Source: Crossiella sp. CA-258035 (GTDB taxonomy: Bacteria > Actinomycetota > Actinomycetes > Mycobacteriales > Pseudonocardiaceae). Taken from it: a stretch of 64,000 bases of DNA. The position numbers and the translations under genes are program-made. The stretch covers positions 1,707,001-1,771,000 of the forward strand of contig NZ_CP116413.1 in NCBI RefSeq assembly GCF_030064675.1, read 5' to 3'. Every line of letters begins with the position of its first letter. Position 1 is the stretch's first letter. The notes under the pieces were generated by a model. That model had not been told where the DNA came from. It saw nothing but the letters and a program-made list of their open reading frames with translations, and ran no database searches. Shown here piece after piece: positions 8,285-16,741 of the stretch.

Positions 8285-10479
8285 GTGCCGACCGCGTCGG
8301 AGGACTGGCCGAACCGCTCCCGGATCGGGCACACCACGGGGTCGACCACACCGGCCGGTCAGGCGGCGCCGAGGGCGAGGGCGGCCCGCACCGGGACGCC
8401 GCGCGGGCGCTGACCATCGACAAGATCAAGGAACAGCTGAGCAACCCGGCCCGGCTGCTGGACTCGGTCTCGCTGGTGGAGGAGATCCACCGCCAGGTCA
8501 GCACGCTGCGCCCGGCGGGCGGCGGCCAAGCGGCCGCGCCGATCGTGATCATGGGCGATGTCACCGGCGACGTGGTCGGCCGGGACTCCTTCGCCGGCCG
8601 CCGCGGCGGCGGGGTGGACACCGCCGAGCCGGTGGCCAGGCGGGTGGCCGCGCCGGTGCTGGCCGGTTTCCGCGGCGCCTTCGTCGAACCCGGCAGCGCC
8701 GCGGCGATCAGGGCCAGGCTGGCCAGGCCGGGGCTGGTGCTGCTGGCCGGGCCCAGGGGCTGGGGCAAGACCGCGCTGGGCATGGTGCTGCTGGACGAGC
8801 GCTGCCACGGCGAGGTGTACGAGTTCGAGCCGATCGAGGACCTGCTGCGGCTGCCCACCGGCGCGCTCAAGTCCGGCCGCGGCTACCTGGTCACCGACCT
8901 GCCGCCGCACGTGCTGGCCACCGCCCGCGGCGCGGACCTGCACCGGCTGGACGAGGAGGTCACCGCGCGCGGCGCCCGGCTGGTGCTCACCGTGGCCGGG
9001 GCGGGTGTCGCGGAGAAGCCCTGCCAGCTGCCGGTGGCCGACCACCCCGAGCCGAAGGCGCTGGTGCTGGCCCACCTGGGCAGGCTGCTGGCCGCCGACC
9101 GGATCGCCGAGCTGACCGGGCGGCGCGCGGTCGCCGAGCTCATCGAGGGCAGTTGTCAGGAGCCGTTCGAGGCGGCCGCGCTGGTCCGGCTGGCCGAGGA
9201 GCTGGCCAGGCTGGACCGGCTGGACCGCGGCGCGGAGGCGGCCGAGATCGCCCAGCGGCTGACCGTGCGCTCCAAGGAGGAGTTGCGCGCCTGGCTGGAC
9301 GAGGTGTCCTCGCCGGACCGGGCGTTCCTGCTGTGCGTGGCCATGTTCGACGGCCTGGCCTACGGCACCGTGGTGGACCTGGCCGAACGGCTGGACCGGC
9401 TGACCACCGGCCGGGCCGCGGCCAGGGTGGACGGGCCGCCACACGGGCGGCAGGCCCGCTGCGAGCGCACCCGCACCGAGATCCTGCGGGCCTGGAGCCA
9501 CACCCCGTACGGCCGGGTGCCCACCGAGATCGTCCGGCTGCGCCAGCCCGACCACCGGCCGTGGATCGTGGACCAGCTGTGGTGCGCCGGCTACTACGGC
9601 CGCCCCGCGCTGCTGCGCTGGCTGCGCGAGCTGGGCACGCACCACGCCCGGCCGGTGCGCGGCGGGGCGGGCGCGGCGGTCGGGCTGCTGATGTCCAGGG
9701 AGTTCGAGACCTTCCGCAGGGCCGTGCTGGAGCCGTGGGCCGCCGGGGACGACCCGGCGGGCCGGGAGGCCGCGCTGGTGGCCCTCGGCGTGGCCGCGGG
9801 CGACTTCCAGCTGACCGGGGCGGTGGTCCGGCTGGCGCACAGCTGGTCCCGGTCCGGGGAGTGGCAGCTGCGCCGCACCGCGGCCCGCGCCTTCGGCGAG
9901 TCCCTGGGCCACCTGGTGCCGGACACCGCGTTCGAGGTGCTCGGCGAGCTGGCCGGGCAGTCCGATCCCGGCGGCGTGTTCGCCATCTCGCAGAGCCTGG
10001 TGGAGCTGGCCCGCTCCGCCGACGACGCGCTGCTGGCCACCGTGATCGCCACCGTGGAGAGCTGGGCGACCTCGCACCGGGCGCACCGCAGGCACGTCGG
10101 GGTCTACGGGTTCCTCCAGCTCTGCGCCGACCTCTGCCGGCCAGGCGAGAGCAGCGCGCCGCGGCTGTTGCAGTGGGCTGACCAGGGGGCGGAGGCGTCC
10201 TCGGCGCTGGCCGGGCTGTGGCGGCGGGCGCTGATCGACCCGCTGGTCAATCGCCCGGCCAGGTGGGTGCTGCGCTGGTGGGCACAGTCCTGCGAAGGTG
10301 ATACCGCCGCCACCACGGCCCTGGCCAGGCTGGCCCGCTCCATCGCGAGACTGCCGAGGGAGGTTGAGATTCTGCGTCGCGCCGCGCTCACCTGGCCGGA
10401 CGCCGACCCGCCAGCCACCGCGGCCGCGGCCGCGGTGCTCGACGCGCTGTCGTCACCAGTCCGAGGAGCACGGCCTTGA
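8278..10479 (+). CDS. P-loop NTPase with GDVTGDVVGRD segment and helical C-terminal region
   Basis: A 733-residue protein with no recognised name. Residues 1-80 are partly disordered with a short helical stretch (SLVEEIHRQVSTL). Residues 88-103 (PIVIMGDVTGDVVGRD) copy the C-terminal segment of the upstream cyclase-like protein. Residues 158-165 (GPRGWGKT) are a Walker A motif, and YLVTD at 203-207 is a possible Walker B. The following region resembles the compact NTPase core seen in STAND-type signalling proteins. Residues about 480-730 are rich in Ala/Leu helices with a HEAT-repeat look. It is soluble, with no signal or membrane segment. It is translationally coupled to both neighbours. It may be an ATP-driven switch that assembles with the cyclase-like partner; this is inference. 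Confidence 0.72.
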   Translation: MVSADRVGGLAEPLPDRAHHGVDHTGRSGGAEGEGGPHRDAARALTIDKIKEQLSNPARLLDSVSLVEEIHRQVSTLRPAGGGQAAAPIVIMGDVTGDVVGRDSFAGRRGGGVDTAEPVARRVAAPVLAGFRGAFVEPGSAAAIRARLARPGLVLLAGPRGWGKTALGMVLLDERCHGEVYEFEPIEDLLRLPTGALKSGRGYLVTDLPPHVLATARGADLHRLDEEVTARGARLVLTVAGAGVAEKPCQLPVADHPEPKALVLAHLGRLLAADRIAELTGRRAVAELIEGSCQEPFEAAALVRLAEELARLDRLDRGAEAAEIAQRLTVRSKEELRAWLDEVSSPDRAFLLCVAMFDGLAYGTVVDLAERLDRLTTGRAAARVDGPPHGRQARCERTRTEILRAWSHTPYGRVPTEIVRLRQPDHRPWIVDQLWCAGYYGRPALLRWLRELGTHHARPVRGGAGAAVGLLMSREFETFRRAVLEPWAAGDDPAGREAALVALGVAAGDFQLTGAVVRLAHSWSRSGEWQLRRTAARAFGESLGHLVPDTAFEVLGELAGQSDPGGVFAISQSLVELARSADDALLATVIATVESWATSHRAHRRHVGVYGFLQLCADLCRPGESSAPRLLQWADQGAEASSALAGLWRRALIDPLVNRPARWVLRWWAQSCEGDTAATTALARLARSIARLPREVEILRRAALTWPDADPPATAAAAAVLDALSSPVRGARP

Positions 10480-11450
10480 CCGCACCCCATGACGAGCACA
10501 CGGCGGAACCCCACCTCACCGCCGACCTCCGCAGCCCCATCCGCAGTGAGATCGAGCTGCCGGTCCGCAGAATGCTGGCCGGCCGTCCCGCGCCCCGCCC
10601 GCACACCACGTTCGTGCTGTCCACGGTGGACGGCAACGTGTACGTGCCGCCCCGGATGCCCAGCGCGCGGGAGTGGCGCTCCGGCGGGGTGCGCTGGCTG
10701 TACGAGGTGGACCTGGCCGACCACTGGGCGCTGACCAACGTGCTGCTGCCCTGCCACGGCGACCTGTTCCAGTTCCACACCGAGCTGGAGTTCGGCTGGC
10801 GGGTGCACGACCCCGTGCAGGTGGTGCGCAACCGGCTCACCGACGCGGTCGAACTGTGCCGCAGGCACCTGCTGGCCCAGCTGCGCCAGGAGTCCCGCCG
10901 GTTCGACCCGGCGGCGACCGCGCTGGCCGAGACCGCGCTCAACCAGCTGCCCGCGATCGCGCCGACCGCGCTGCCGGAGGGCGTCACGCTGTTCCGCTGC
11001 CACGTCCGGATCACCCAGGACGAGCGGCTGCGCGAGCACCGGCTGGCCATGCTGGCCGACCAGCAGCAGGGCGAGCTGATCGTGACCAGGGCGCAGCGGC
11101 TGCGCAGGCTGGTCGAGGACGGGCACTACGCGGTGCTCGCCCTGCACCTGGCCGAGCACCCCGGCGACACCGCGAAGGTGGTGCAGCTGCTGGCCGAGCA
11201 GGAGAAGCTGAGCCTGGACACCAGCCGCGGCATCGTGCAGTCCCTGCTGGACTCCGGCTTCGCCCAGGACGTGGACATCGACCAGCTCGGCGGCGAGGCG
11301 CTGCGCCGGGTGCTGGCGCACCTGCAAGCCGGTCCGGGCCGGGCGCTGCGCGAGTTCGCGGCCAACCGCACCCAGCTGCCGGAGATGCCGGACTACCCGG
11401 CCGCCTCGCGGTTCCCGCCCGACCCGCGCAACGGCCAGCAGCCGCTGTAG
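10476..11450 (+). CDS. SPFH/Band 7-like protein, third gene of the NTPase operon
   Basis: A 324-residue protein starting at TTG 10476, with GAGGAG 7 nt upstream; the start overlaps the NTPase stop by four bases (TTGA). The N-terminal half (about 40-150) has strands and a segment ELEFGWRVHDPVQVVRNRLT followed by DAVELCRRHLLAQLRQES, which resembles the SPFH/Band 7 fold (beta strands with an xVxDP turn, then a long helix). The C-terminal half is helical, then a short disordered tail. No membrane anchor is visible. SPFH proteins usually form oligomeric cages or membrane microdomains. The assignment rests on pattern only and could be wrong. Confidence 0.55.
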   Translation: MTAPHDEHTAEPHLTADLRSPIRSEIELPVRRMLAGRPAPRPHTTFVLSTVDGNVYVPPRMPSAREWRSGGVRWLYEVDLADHWALTNVLLPCHGDLFQFHTELEFGWRVHDPVQVVRNRLTDAVELCRRHLLAQLRQESRRFDPAATALAETALNQLPAIAPTALPEGVTLFRCHVRITQDERLREHRLAMLADQQQGELIVTRAQRLRRLVEDGHYAVLALHLAEHPGDTAKVVQLLAEQEKLSLDTSRGIVQSLLDSGFAQDVDIDQLGGEALRRVLAHLQAGPGRALREFAANRTQLPEMPDYPAASRFPPDPRNGQQPL

Positions 11451-11503
11451 ACCCGACCGGTGGAGGATTGTCCTGAAGTCGGTCGTGTGCGAAAAAGTTT
11501 GAC

Positions 11504-12475
11504 ATGTTCGCGCGTGTGCTCGGCCGGGCGGCGCTCGCCCTGCTGGTGACGACCCTGGTGCTGGTGAGCACGGCCGCTCCGGCCGCGGCCCTCCCCGGCG
11601 CGTTCCTGCCCGCGCTGGGCGCGGGCAACCGGGGCGCCGATGTGCTGGCGCTCCAACAGTTGCTGCGTCAGCACGGGCAGAGCCCACCGGCCGACGGGGT
11701 GTACGCGGCCAGCACCACCACCGCGGTCCGCGCCTTCCAACAGGCCAAGGGCCTGGCCGTGGACGGCATCGCGGGCCCGGCGACCTGGGGCGCGCTGCTG
11801 GTGACCCTGCGCCAGGGCGCGAGCGGCCCCGCGGTGTCGGCACTCCAGGCGCAGCTCAACGCCAAGCGCGGGCTGAGCCTGCCGGTCAACGGCAGCTTCG
11901 ACGCGGCCACCCGGTCCGCAGTGCTGGCCTTCCAGCAGCACGCCGGGATCGGCGCGGACGGCGTGGCCGGCCCGGACACCTGGCGAAACCTGTTGTGGCA
12001 CTACGACTACCCGGACCTGGCCGCCCTGTGCGACCAGGACCCCGACGGCAACGGCACGGCCAACTGGGGGACCGGCGCGACCATCGGCCAGCTGGAGGCG
12101 GCGGCGCGGTCCTTCGCCGGGACCGGCCAGGGCAAGGTGCCACTGGGCGATGTCAGCAAGGAGCACGGCGGCGACATCGCCGGCCACGCCAGCCACGAGC
12201 TCGGCATGGACGTCGACCTGTGGCCGATCCGCGCGGACCGCGCCCAGTGCACCGCGGGCCGGATCACCTGGCGGGACCCCGCCTACGACCGCGCCGCCAC
12301 CAGGTCGCTGGTGCGGGCGCTGCGCTCGACCGCCGCCGGCCGGGTGAAACTGATCTTCTTCAACGACCCCGAGCTGATCAGGGAGGGCTTGACCACCAGG
12401 TATGACAACCACGACAACCACCTGCACATCCGCTACTGCGCCCCGGTGCACCCCAATCCGCTCTACGCCTGTTGA
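11504..12475 (+). CDS. Secreted peptidoglycan-binding protein with penicillin-insensitive murein endopeptidase-like domain
   Basis: A 323-residue exported protein. Signal peptide about 1-29 (LALLVTTLVLVSTAAPAAA). Two peptidoglycan-binding domains follow (about 37-98 and 101-162; DGVYAASTTTAVRAFQQAKG and DGVAGPDTW). Residues about 185-323 resemble the MepA/M74 zinc endopeptidase: GDVSKEHGGD, HASHELGMDVDLWPIRAD (HxxHxxGxxxD zinc ligands) and HDNHLHIRYC. It probably cuts peptide cross-links in the cell wall. Preceded by 53 intergenic bases and followed directly by an oxidoreductase gene. Confidence 0.88.
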   Translation: MFARVLGRAALALLVTTLVLVSTAAPAAALPGAFLPALGAGNRGADVLALQQLLRQHGQSPPADGVYAASTTTAVRAFQQAKGLAVDGIAGPATWGALLVTLRQGASGPAVSALQAQLNAKRGLSLPVNGSFDAATRSAVLAFQQHAGIGADGVAGPDTWRNLLWHYDYPDLAALCDQDPDGNGTANWGTGATIGQLEAAARSFAGTGQGKVPLGDVSKEHGGDIAGHASHELGMDVDLWPIRADRAQCTAGRITWRDPAYDRAATRSLVRALRSTAAGRVKLIFFNDPELIREGLTTRYDNHDNHLHIRYCAPVHPNPLYAC

Positions 12476-12504
12476 TCTCCGCCGGTCTGTGGTCTGCTTC
12501 CCGG

Positions 12505-13836
12505 GTGAGCGAACAGCTGAGCTGGCTGACCGGCCGGATCATCACCCGGGACATGCCCCGGTACGACGAGGTCTGCACCGGGTGGAACAGCCGGATCCGG
12601 CACCGCCCCGAGGTCGTGATCGCCCCGGCTGACGCCGCCGACGTGCAGGCCGCGGTCCGCTTCGCCGCCGAACTGAGCCTCCCGGTCCGCGTCCAGTCCA
12701 CCGGCCACGGCGCCCTGGCCCCAGCCGAGGGCGGTTTGCTGATCGACACCAGCGCCCTCACCGGCATCCGCCTGGACCCGGTGGCCCGCACCGCCGAGAT
12801 CGGCGCGGGCATCCGCTGGCAGGAGCTACTGGAAGCCGCCCACCCCTATGGCCTAGTAGGCCTGTCCGGCTCCTCCGGCAACGTCGGCGTCACCGGCTAC
12901 GCCCTCACCGGCGGCTCCGGCTGGCTGGCGAGAAAATATGGACTCTGCGCCGAGACCATCCTGGCCGCCGAGATCGTCACCGCCAACGGCCGCCTCCGCT
13001 GGGTCGACGCCGACCGCGAACCCGAGCTGTGGCAAGCAGTCCGCGGCGGCGGCCCCAACGTCGGCGTGGTCACCAAGCTCCGCCTGCGCCTGTTCGAGGT
13101 CCCCCGCGTCTACGCCGGCGCCACCTACTGGCCAATCGAGTCCGCCCCGGAAATCTTTGCCCTGTACCGGGAATGGGCCGGCGGAACCCCGCTGGAACTG
13201 ACCTCCGCACTGACCTTCCTCCAGTACCCGGCCAGCCCCGCCCTCCCGGAACCCTTGCGGAACCGGACCCTGGTCGCGTTGCGCGCCGCGTACGCCGGTA
13301 GCGCCGGCGAGGCCGAGGAGTTGTTGCGCCCCTTGCGATCCCAGCCGGGAGTCGTGCTGGACACGTTCCGCGAGATGCCGTACCGCGAGATCGACACGGT
13401 GACCAATGATCCGGTGAAACCCTTGCCGCGCACGGGATATTCGACCGCGGTCACGGAGCTGCCGGAGGCGTTGGTGGAACTCGCCAAGCCGGGGGAGTCG
13501 TTCGTGACACTGGAAGCCCGGCACGTCGCGGGCGAGGGGGCTCGGCTGGGCGCGACGGGGGCGGAGTTCCTGGTGTACACGATGGCGGTGACGCCGGATG
13601 AGACGAGCGTGGCCGAGGCGGGGGAGTTCGGACGCCGGGTGGAAGCTGCCTGCGCGCCTTGGCGGACCGGGGGGAACCTGTTGAGCTTCTTGCTGGCGCC
13701 CGCGGAGGCCGGGGGGCTGGGGGAGCAGGTGGCTGGGGCGTTGCCTGGGGAGTATCGGGGGCGGTTGGCGGAGGTGAAGGCGCATTACGACCCGGCGGGG
13801 TTGTTTGGTGGGGATCGGCGGTTGGCGGGGCCGTAG
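12505..13836 (+). CDS. FAD-binding oxidoreductase (PCMH/berberine-bridge-like)
   Basis: About 443 residues. The FAD-binding PCMH domain is clear: PADAADVQAAVRFAAELSLP, then QSTGHGALAP, whose His is the usual attachment site for 8-alpha-histidyl FAD, then GLSGSSGNVGVTGYALTGGS. The second covalent Cys of bicovalent enzymes is absent. The C-terminal YDPAGLFG is the berberine-bridge-enzyme tail. These enzymes oxidise alcohols, sugars or secondary metabolites with O2. The start is uncertain: TTG 12472 overlaps the previous stop, whereas GTG 12505 gives the more typical N-terminus; neither has a good ribosome binding site. Confidence 0.85.
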   Translation: MSEQLSWLTGRIITRDMPRYDEVCTGWNSRIRHRPEVVIAPADAADVQAAVRFAAELSLPVRVQSTGHGALAPAEGGLLIDTSALTGIRLDPVARTAEIGAGIRWQELLEAAHPYGLVGLSGSSGNVGVTGYALTGGSGWLARKYGLCAETILAAEIVTANGRLRWVDADREPELWQAVRGGGPNVGVVTKLRLRLFEVPRVYAGATYWPIESAPEIFALYREWAGGTPLELTSALTFLQYPASPALPEPLRNRTLVALRAAYAGSAGEAEELLRPLRSQPGVVLDTFREMPYREIDTVTNDPVKPLPRTGYSTAVTELPEALVELAKPGESFVTLEARHVAGEGARLGATGAEFLVYTMAVTPDETSVAEAGEFGRRVEAACAPWRTGGNLLSFLLAPAEAGGLGEQVAGALPGEYRGRLAEVKAHYDPAGLFGGDRRLAGP

Positions 13837-13847
13837 CCGAAAAGAAA

Positions 13848-13876
13848 GATGGCCACCGGTTCAGTGGGCGGCCATC
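13848..13876. terminator. Weak hairpin between convergent genes
   Basis: GATGGCC at 13848-13854 pairs with GGCCATC at 13870-13876. It lies just after the oxidoreductase stop and before the end of the convergent small membrane protein gene. There is an A-rich run upstream and C-rich sequence downstream, so a bidirectional terminator is plausible but weak. Confidence 0.35.
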
Positions 13877-13895
13877 CCCCAGAAATTGCTTCCGA

Positions 13896-14099
13896 TCAGG
13901 CGACGGACTGGTCGCCGGTGTTCTGCGGTTTGCGGTTCACAATGACCGCGATCACGATCATCAGGCCGATGACGGTGATACCGATGCTGGCCCAGGGCTG
14001 GTAGTCCTCGACCAGATCCATGATGCGGAATCGCAGGCCGATGAGCGGCAGCAGGAAAGCGCCGAGGCCCAGGACGATGAGCAGGATGCCGAACTGCAC
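13896..14099 (-). CDS. Small two-helix membrane protein
   Basis: A 67-residue protein with two hydrophobic segments: FGILLIVLGLGAFLLPLIGL (about 3-22) and an ITVIGLMIVIAVIV helix (about 40-55), joined by a loop FRIMDLVEDYQPW. The tail is polar. Small proteins of this pattern are common in actinomycetes and have no known function. The promoter should lie in the AT-richer stretch to the right. Confidence 0.7.
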   Translation of the reverse strand: MQFGILLIVLGLGAFLLPLIGLRFRIMDLVEDYQPWASIGITVIGLMIVIAVIVNRKPQNTGDQSVA

Positions 14100-14417
14100 G
14101 ATGTACTCCTTGACGGGTGAAACGAGCGGTGGACTCTAACCTGGGGCCGCTTCGCCCGGGTGCGTTTCGGTCAACTCAGGCGTGGATCCTGGGTAATTGT
14201 TACCGCTCTTCACTATTGCGATCACCGTGAGTGCGCGGGCCGCTACTATAAGTGATGCCGCAATCGGTTCAATATGACCGGTCGTCTTGCTGACTGATCG
14301 CCTGTCCCCCTTTGTTGGTAACATGTTGTTTTGGTCACGTTTTTATTGGCTGGGTGAGCTGATACGTTTTTGTGGCCGATCCGGGGGGATCGGCCACAAA
14401 AACAATATGAGGTTTTC
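14100..14417. other. AT-richer intergenic region between divergent genes
   Basis: About 318 bases with visibly lower G+C than the surroundings. It should hold divergent promoters for the small membrane protein (minus) and the secreted protein (plus). The only strong structure I see is the hairpin at 14366-14403. Short open frames here lack ribosome binding sites and coding-like composition. Confidence 0.6.
14366..14403. repeat. Perfect 17-bp inverted repeat in the leader of the secreted protein gene
   Basis: The arms GTTTTTGTGGCCGATCC (14366-14382) and GGATCGGCCACAAAAAC (14387-14403) are perfectly complementary with a GGGG spacer. The T run is on the outside left and the A run on the outside right, which is the reverse of an intrinsic terminator. 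The repeat ends 14 bases before the ATG of the next gene and just before its GAGG, so in RNA it would be a stable hairpin beside the ribosome binding site. Confidence 0.85.
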
Positions 14418-14711
14418 ATGATTCGTAAGCTTTTGCTGTCACTCGGTCTTGTGGGGGCGTCCCTGCTTTCTGTTTCTGCCGGGACGGCGAGTGCTGATGT
14501 CAATATCAAGCCGCCGCCCTACCTGGCGCCGCCCACCTGCGAGCCGCGTTCGCAGGTTGCACCCGGATATGAATGGGAATTCATCGACACATCGATTTTC
14601 CACAAGCGTGGTGGCGTCACCATCAAGACGCACAAGTTCCTGCTCCAGTACGCCAGCAACTGGAACCCGCTGGCCGTGGGCAGGTACGTGACCTGTGAGG
14701 TCCGCGGCTAG
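14418..14711 (+). CDS. Small secreted protein of unknown function
   Basis: A 97-residue protein starting at ATG 14418 with GAGG 5 nt upstream. Residues 1-27 are a signal peptide (MIRKLLLSLGLVGASLLSVS then GTASA). The mature part, about 70 residues, has two cysteines (PPTCEPRS and VTCEVRG), likely a disulfide, and beta-rich sequence between them. Codon use is less GC-biased than in neighbours, which may indicate later acquisition. The family is not recognised. Confidence 0.75.
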   Translation: MIRKLLLSLGLVGASLLSVSAGTASADVNIKPPPYLAPPTCEPRSQVAPGYEWEFIDTSIFHKRGGVTIKTHKFLLQYASNWNPLAVGRYVTCEVRG

Positions 14712-14718
14712 TCCACGA

Positions 14719-16731
14719 TCATGAATGGGCAGGACTGCGCTCCCAGTGGCGCTCTCGCAAGGTGGTGTGATCCGCGATCATCCGGCTTGCCAGACGATCG
14801 ACCGCGGCAGCCAGTTCTGCCCCTCGGCCAGGATCCTCGGTGGCCAGCAGTTCCGTTAGCCAGTCGCGCCAGACGGCGGTCAGGCGGACGATGGCCTGTT
14901 CGCCGTCGGGGGTGAAGCTCAGCCAGTCGCCTTCGCGGGCGAGCAGGCCGCGCTGGACCAGGTCCGTGACCGTGGGTTCCAGGATCCGGGGTGGCAGGTC
15001 CAGGGGGTCGGCGATCTCGGTGAGGGTGGTGCGACCCTCCTGCTTGCTGTTCCGATAGATCTGCGCCAGCAGCCAGGCGTCGGCCTCGTCCATGCAGTCG
15101 CGCAGGCGTTCGCGGAGCAGGGGGCGCAGCTCCTTGCGCCTGCGTTGCCAGACGGCGGCGACGGACTTCTCCAGCTCCTGCTCGTTCGTGTGGGACTCGG
15201 GCATGCCGAAGCCCTCGCCCAGGTCGCCTGCCTTGTCCCGGACCGAGTCGCGGAGCTGGACGCCGGGGAGCAGCCAGGCGATGGCGAAGGCCAGCAGCGC
15301 CACCGGGACGGCCCAGGTGAAGACCGTTTGCAGGCTGTCCTGGTAGGCGGTGGCCAGCGGGGTGAGCAGCTCCGGGGGCAGGTGGCGGACCATCTCCGGG
15401 TTGGCCGCGGCGCCCGGGTCGAAGCCGGGGGGCAGGTTGGCGCCTGCCAGGTTCGCGGTCAGCTGGGCGGAGAAGATCGCGCCGAAGACCGCGACGCCGA
15501 AGGAGCTGCCCAGGGTGCGCAGGAAGGTGACGCCGCTGGTGGCGGCGCCCAGGTCGGCGTAGTCGCAGGTGTTCTGCACCGCGATCACCAGCACCTGCAT
15601 GCCCAGGCCCAGGCCGGCGCCGAGCACGAGCATGTACAGCGAGGCGGTGACGAAGGTGGTCTCGCGGTCCAGGTGGGACATCAGCCACAGGCCGGCCGCG
15701 GTGACGCCGGTGCCGATGATCGGGAAGTGCCGGTAGCGGCCGGTGCGGCCGACCCAGCTGCCGCTGAAGATCGAGGCGGCCATCAGGCCCGCGACCATCG
15801 GCAGCATGCGCAGGCCGGACTCGGTCGCCGAGTGGCCCTGCACCACCTGCAGGAAGATCGGCAGGTAGGTGATGCCGCCGAACATGGCGAAGCCGATCAC
15901 GAAGCTGAGCACGCCGGAGACCGAGAACACCCGACCCCGGAACAGCCGCATGGGCAGCACCGGCTCGGTGGCGCGCAGCTCCACCAGCACGAACAGCGCC
16001 ACCGCGACCAGCGAGACCACGCCCAGCCAGAGGATCTCCGGCGAGTCCCAGGCGTAGGTGGTGCCGCCCCAGCTGGTCAGCAGGGTCAGGCCCCCCGCGC
16101 CCAGGGCCAGCAGCAGGATGCCCAGGTAGTCGATCACCGGGCGGGCGCCCTTGGGCACCCTGGGCATCACCGCGCCCGCGACCAGCAGCACCAGCAGGCC
16201 CAGCGGCACGTTGACGTAGAACGCCCAGCGCCAGCTGAGCTGGTCCACGAACAGCCCGCCCAGCAGCGGGCCGGCCACCGTGACCACGCCGAACACCGAG
16301 CCCATCAGGCCCTGGTACTTGCCACGTTCGCGCAGCGGGATCAGGTCGGCCACCAGTGCCATCGAGGTGACCATCAACCCGCCGGCGCCGAAGCCCTGCA
16401 ACGCCCGCGCCGCGACCAGGCCGAACATGCCGGTGGCCATCCCGCAGAACAGCGAGCCCGCGGTGAACAGCGCCACCGAGACCTGGAAGACGATCTTGCG
16501 GCCGAACAGGTCGCCGAACTTGCCGAACAGCGGGGTGGCGATGGTCTCGGCCAGCATGTAGCCGGTGACCACCCAGGACAGGTGGTTCGCGCCGCCCAGC
16601 TCGCTGACGATGGTGGGCAGTGCGGTGGCCACGATGGTCTGGTCCAGTGCGGCCAGCAGCAGGCCGAGCACCATCGCGCCGAAGACCAGGTTGGTCCGGG
16701 AACCGCGCTCGACCTCTGCCGCAGCCGTCAT
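14719..16731 (-). CDS. DHA2-type MFS multidrug transporter with C-terminal MarR-like winged helix
   Basis: About 670 residues. The first 510 residues are a 14-helix drug:H+ antiporter: LDQTIVATALPTIVSELGG is the motif of the EmrB/QacA group, and GKFGDLFGRK is motif A. After the last helix there is about 150 residues of soluble sequence (ADAWLLAQIYRNSKQEGRTT; DLVQRGLLAREGDWLSFTPD) that looks like a MarR winged helix. It is the last gene of a MarR-TetR-transporter run, so it probably exports a toxic compound sensed by those regulators. ATG 16731 is preferred; TTG 16740 is possible. The C-terminal domain may tie transport to regulation, or be a remnant. Confidence 0.9.
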   Translation of the reverse strand: MTAAAEVERGSRTNLVFGAMVLGLLLAALDQTIVATALPTIVSELGGANHLSWVVTGYMLAETIATPLFGKFGDLFGRKIVFQVSVALFTAGSLFCGMATGMFGLVAARALQGFGAGGLMVTSMALVADLIPLRERGKYQGLMGSVFGVVTVAGPLLGGLFVDQLSWRWAFYVNVPLGLLVLLVAGAVMPRVPKGARPVIDYLGILLLALGAGGLTLLTSWGGTTYAWDSPEILWLGVVSLVAVALFVLVELRATEPVLPMRLFRGRVFSVSGVLSFVIGFAMFGGITYLPIFLQVVQGHSATESGLRMLPMVAGLMAASIFSGSWVGRTGRYRHFPIIGTGVTAAGLWLMSHLDRETTFVTASLYMLVLGAGLGLGMQVLVIAVQNTCDYADLGAATSGVTFLRTLGSSFGVAVFGAIFSAQLTANLAGANLPPGFDPGAAANPEMVRHLPPELLTPLATAYQDSLQTVFTWAVPVALLAFAIAWLLPGVQLRDSVRDKAGDLGEGFGMPESHTNEQELEKSVAAVWQRRRKELRPLLRERLRDCMDEADAWLLAQIYRNSKQEGRTTLTEIADPLDLPPRILEPTVTDLVQRGLLAREGDWLSFTPDGEQAIVRLTAVWRDWLTELLATEDPGRGAELAAAVDRLASRMIADHTTLRERHWERSPAHS

Positions 16732-16741
16732 GCTTGGCAAA

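Noticed and set aside
7589-11450. Assigning the cyclase operon to Pycsar or CBASS
   Set aside because: There is no PycTM/PycTIR-type effector and no CD-NTase; the NTPase and SPFH-like partners do not belong to those systems.
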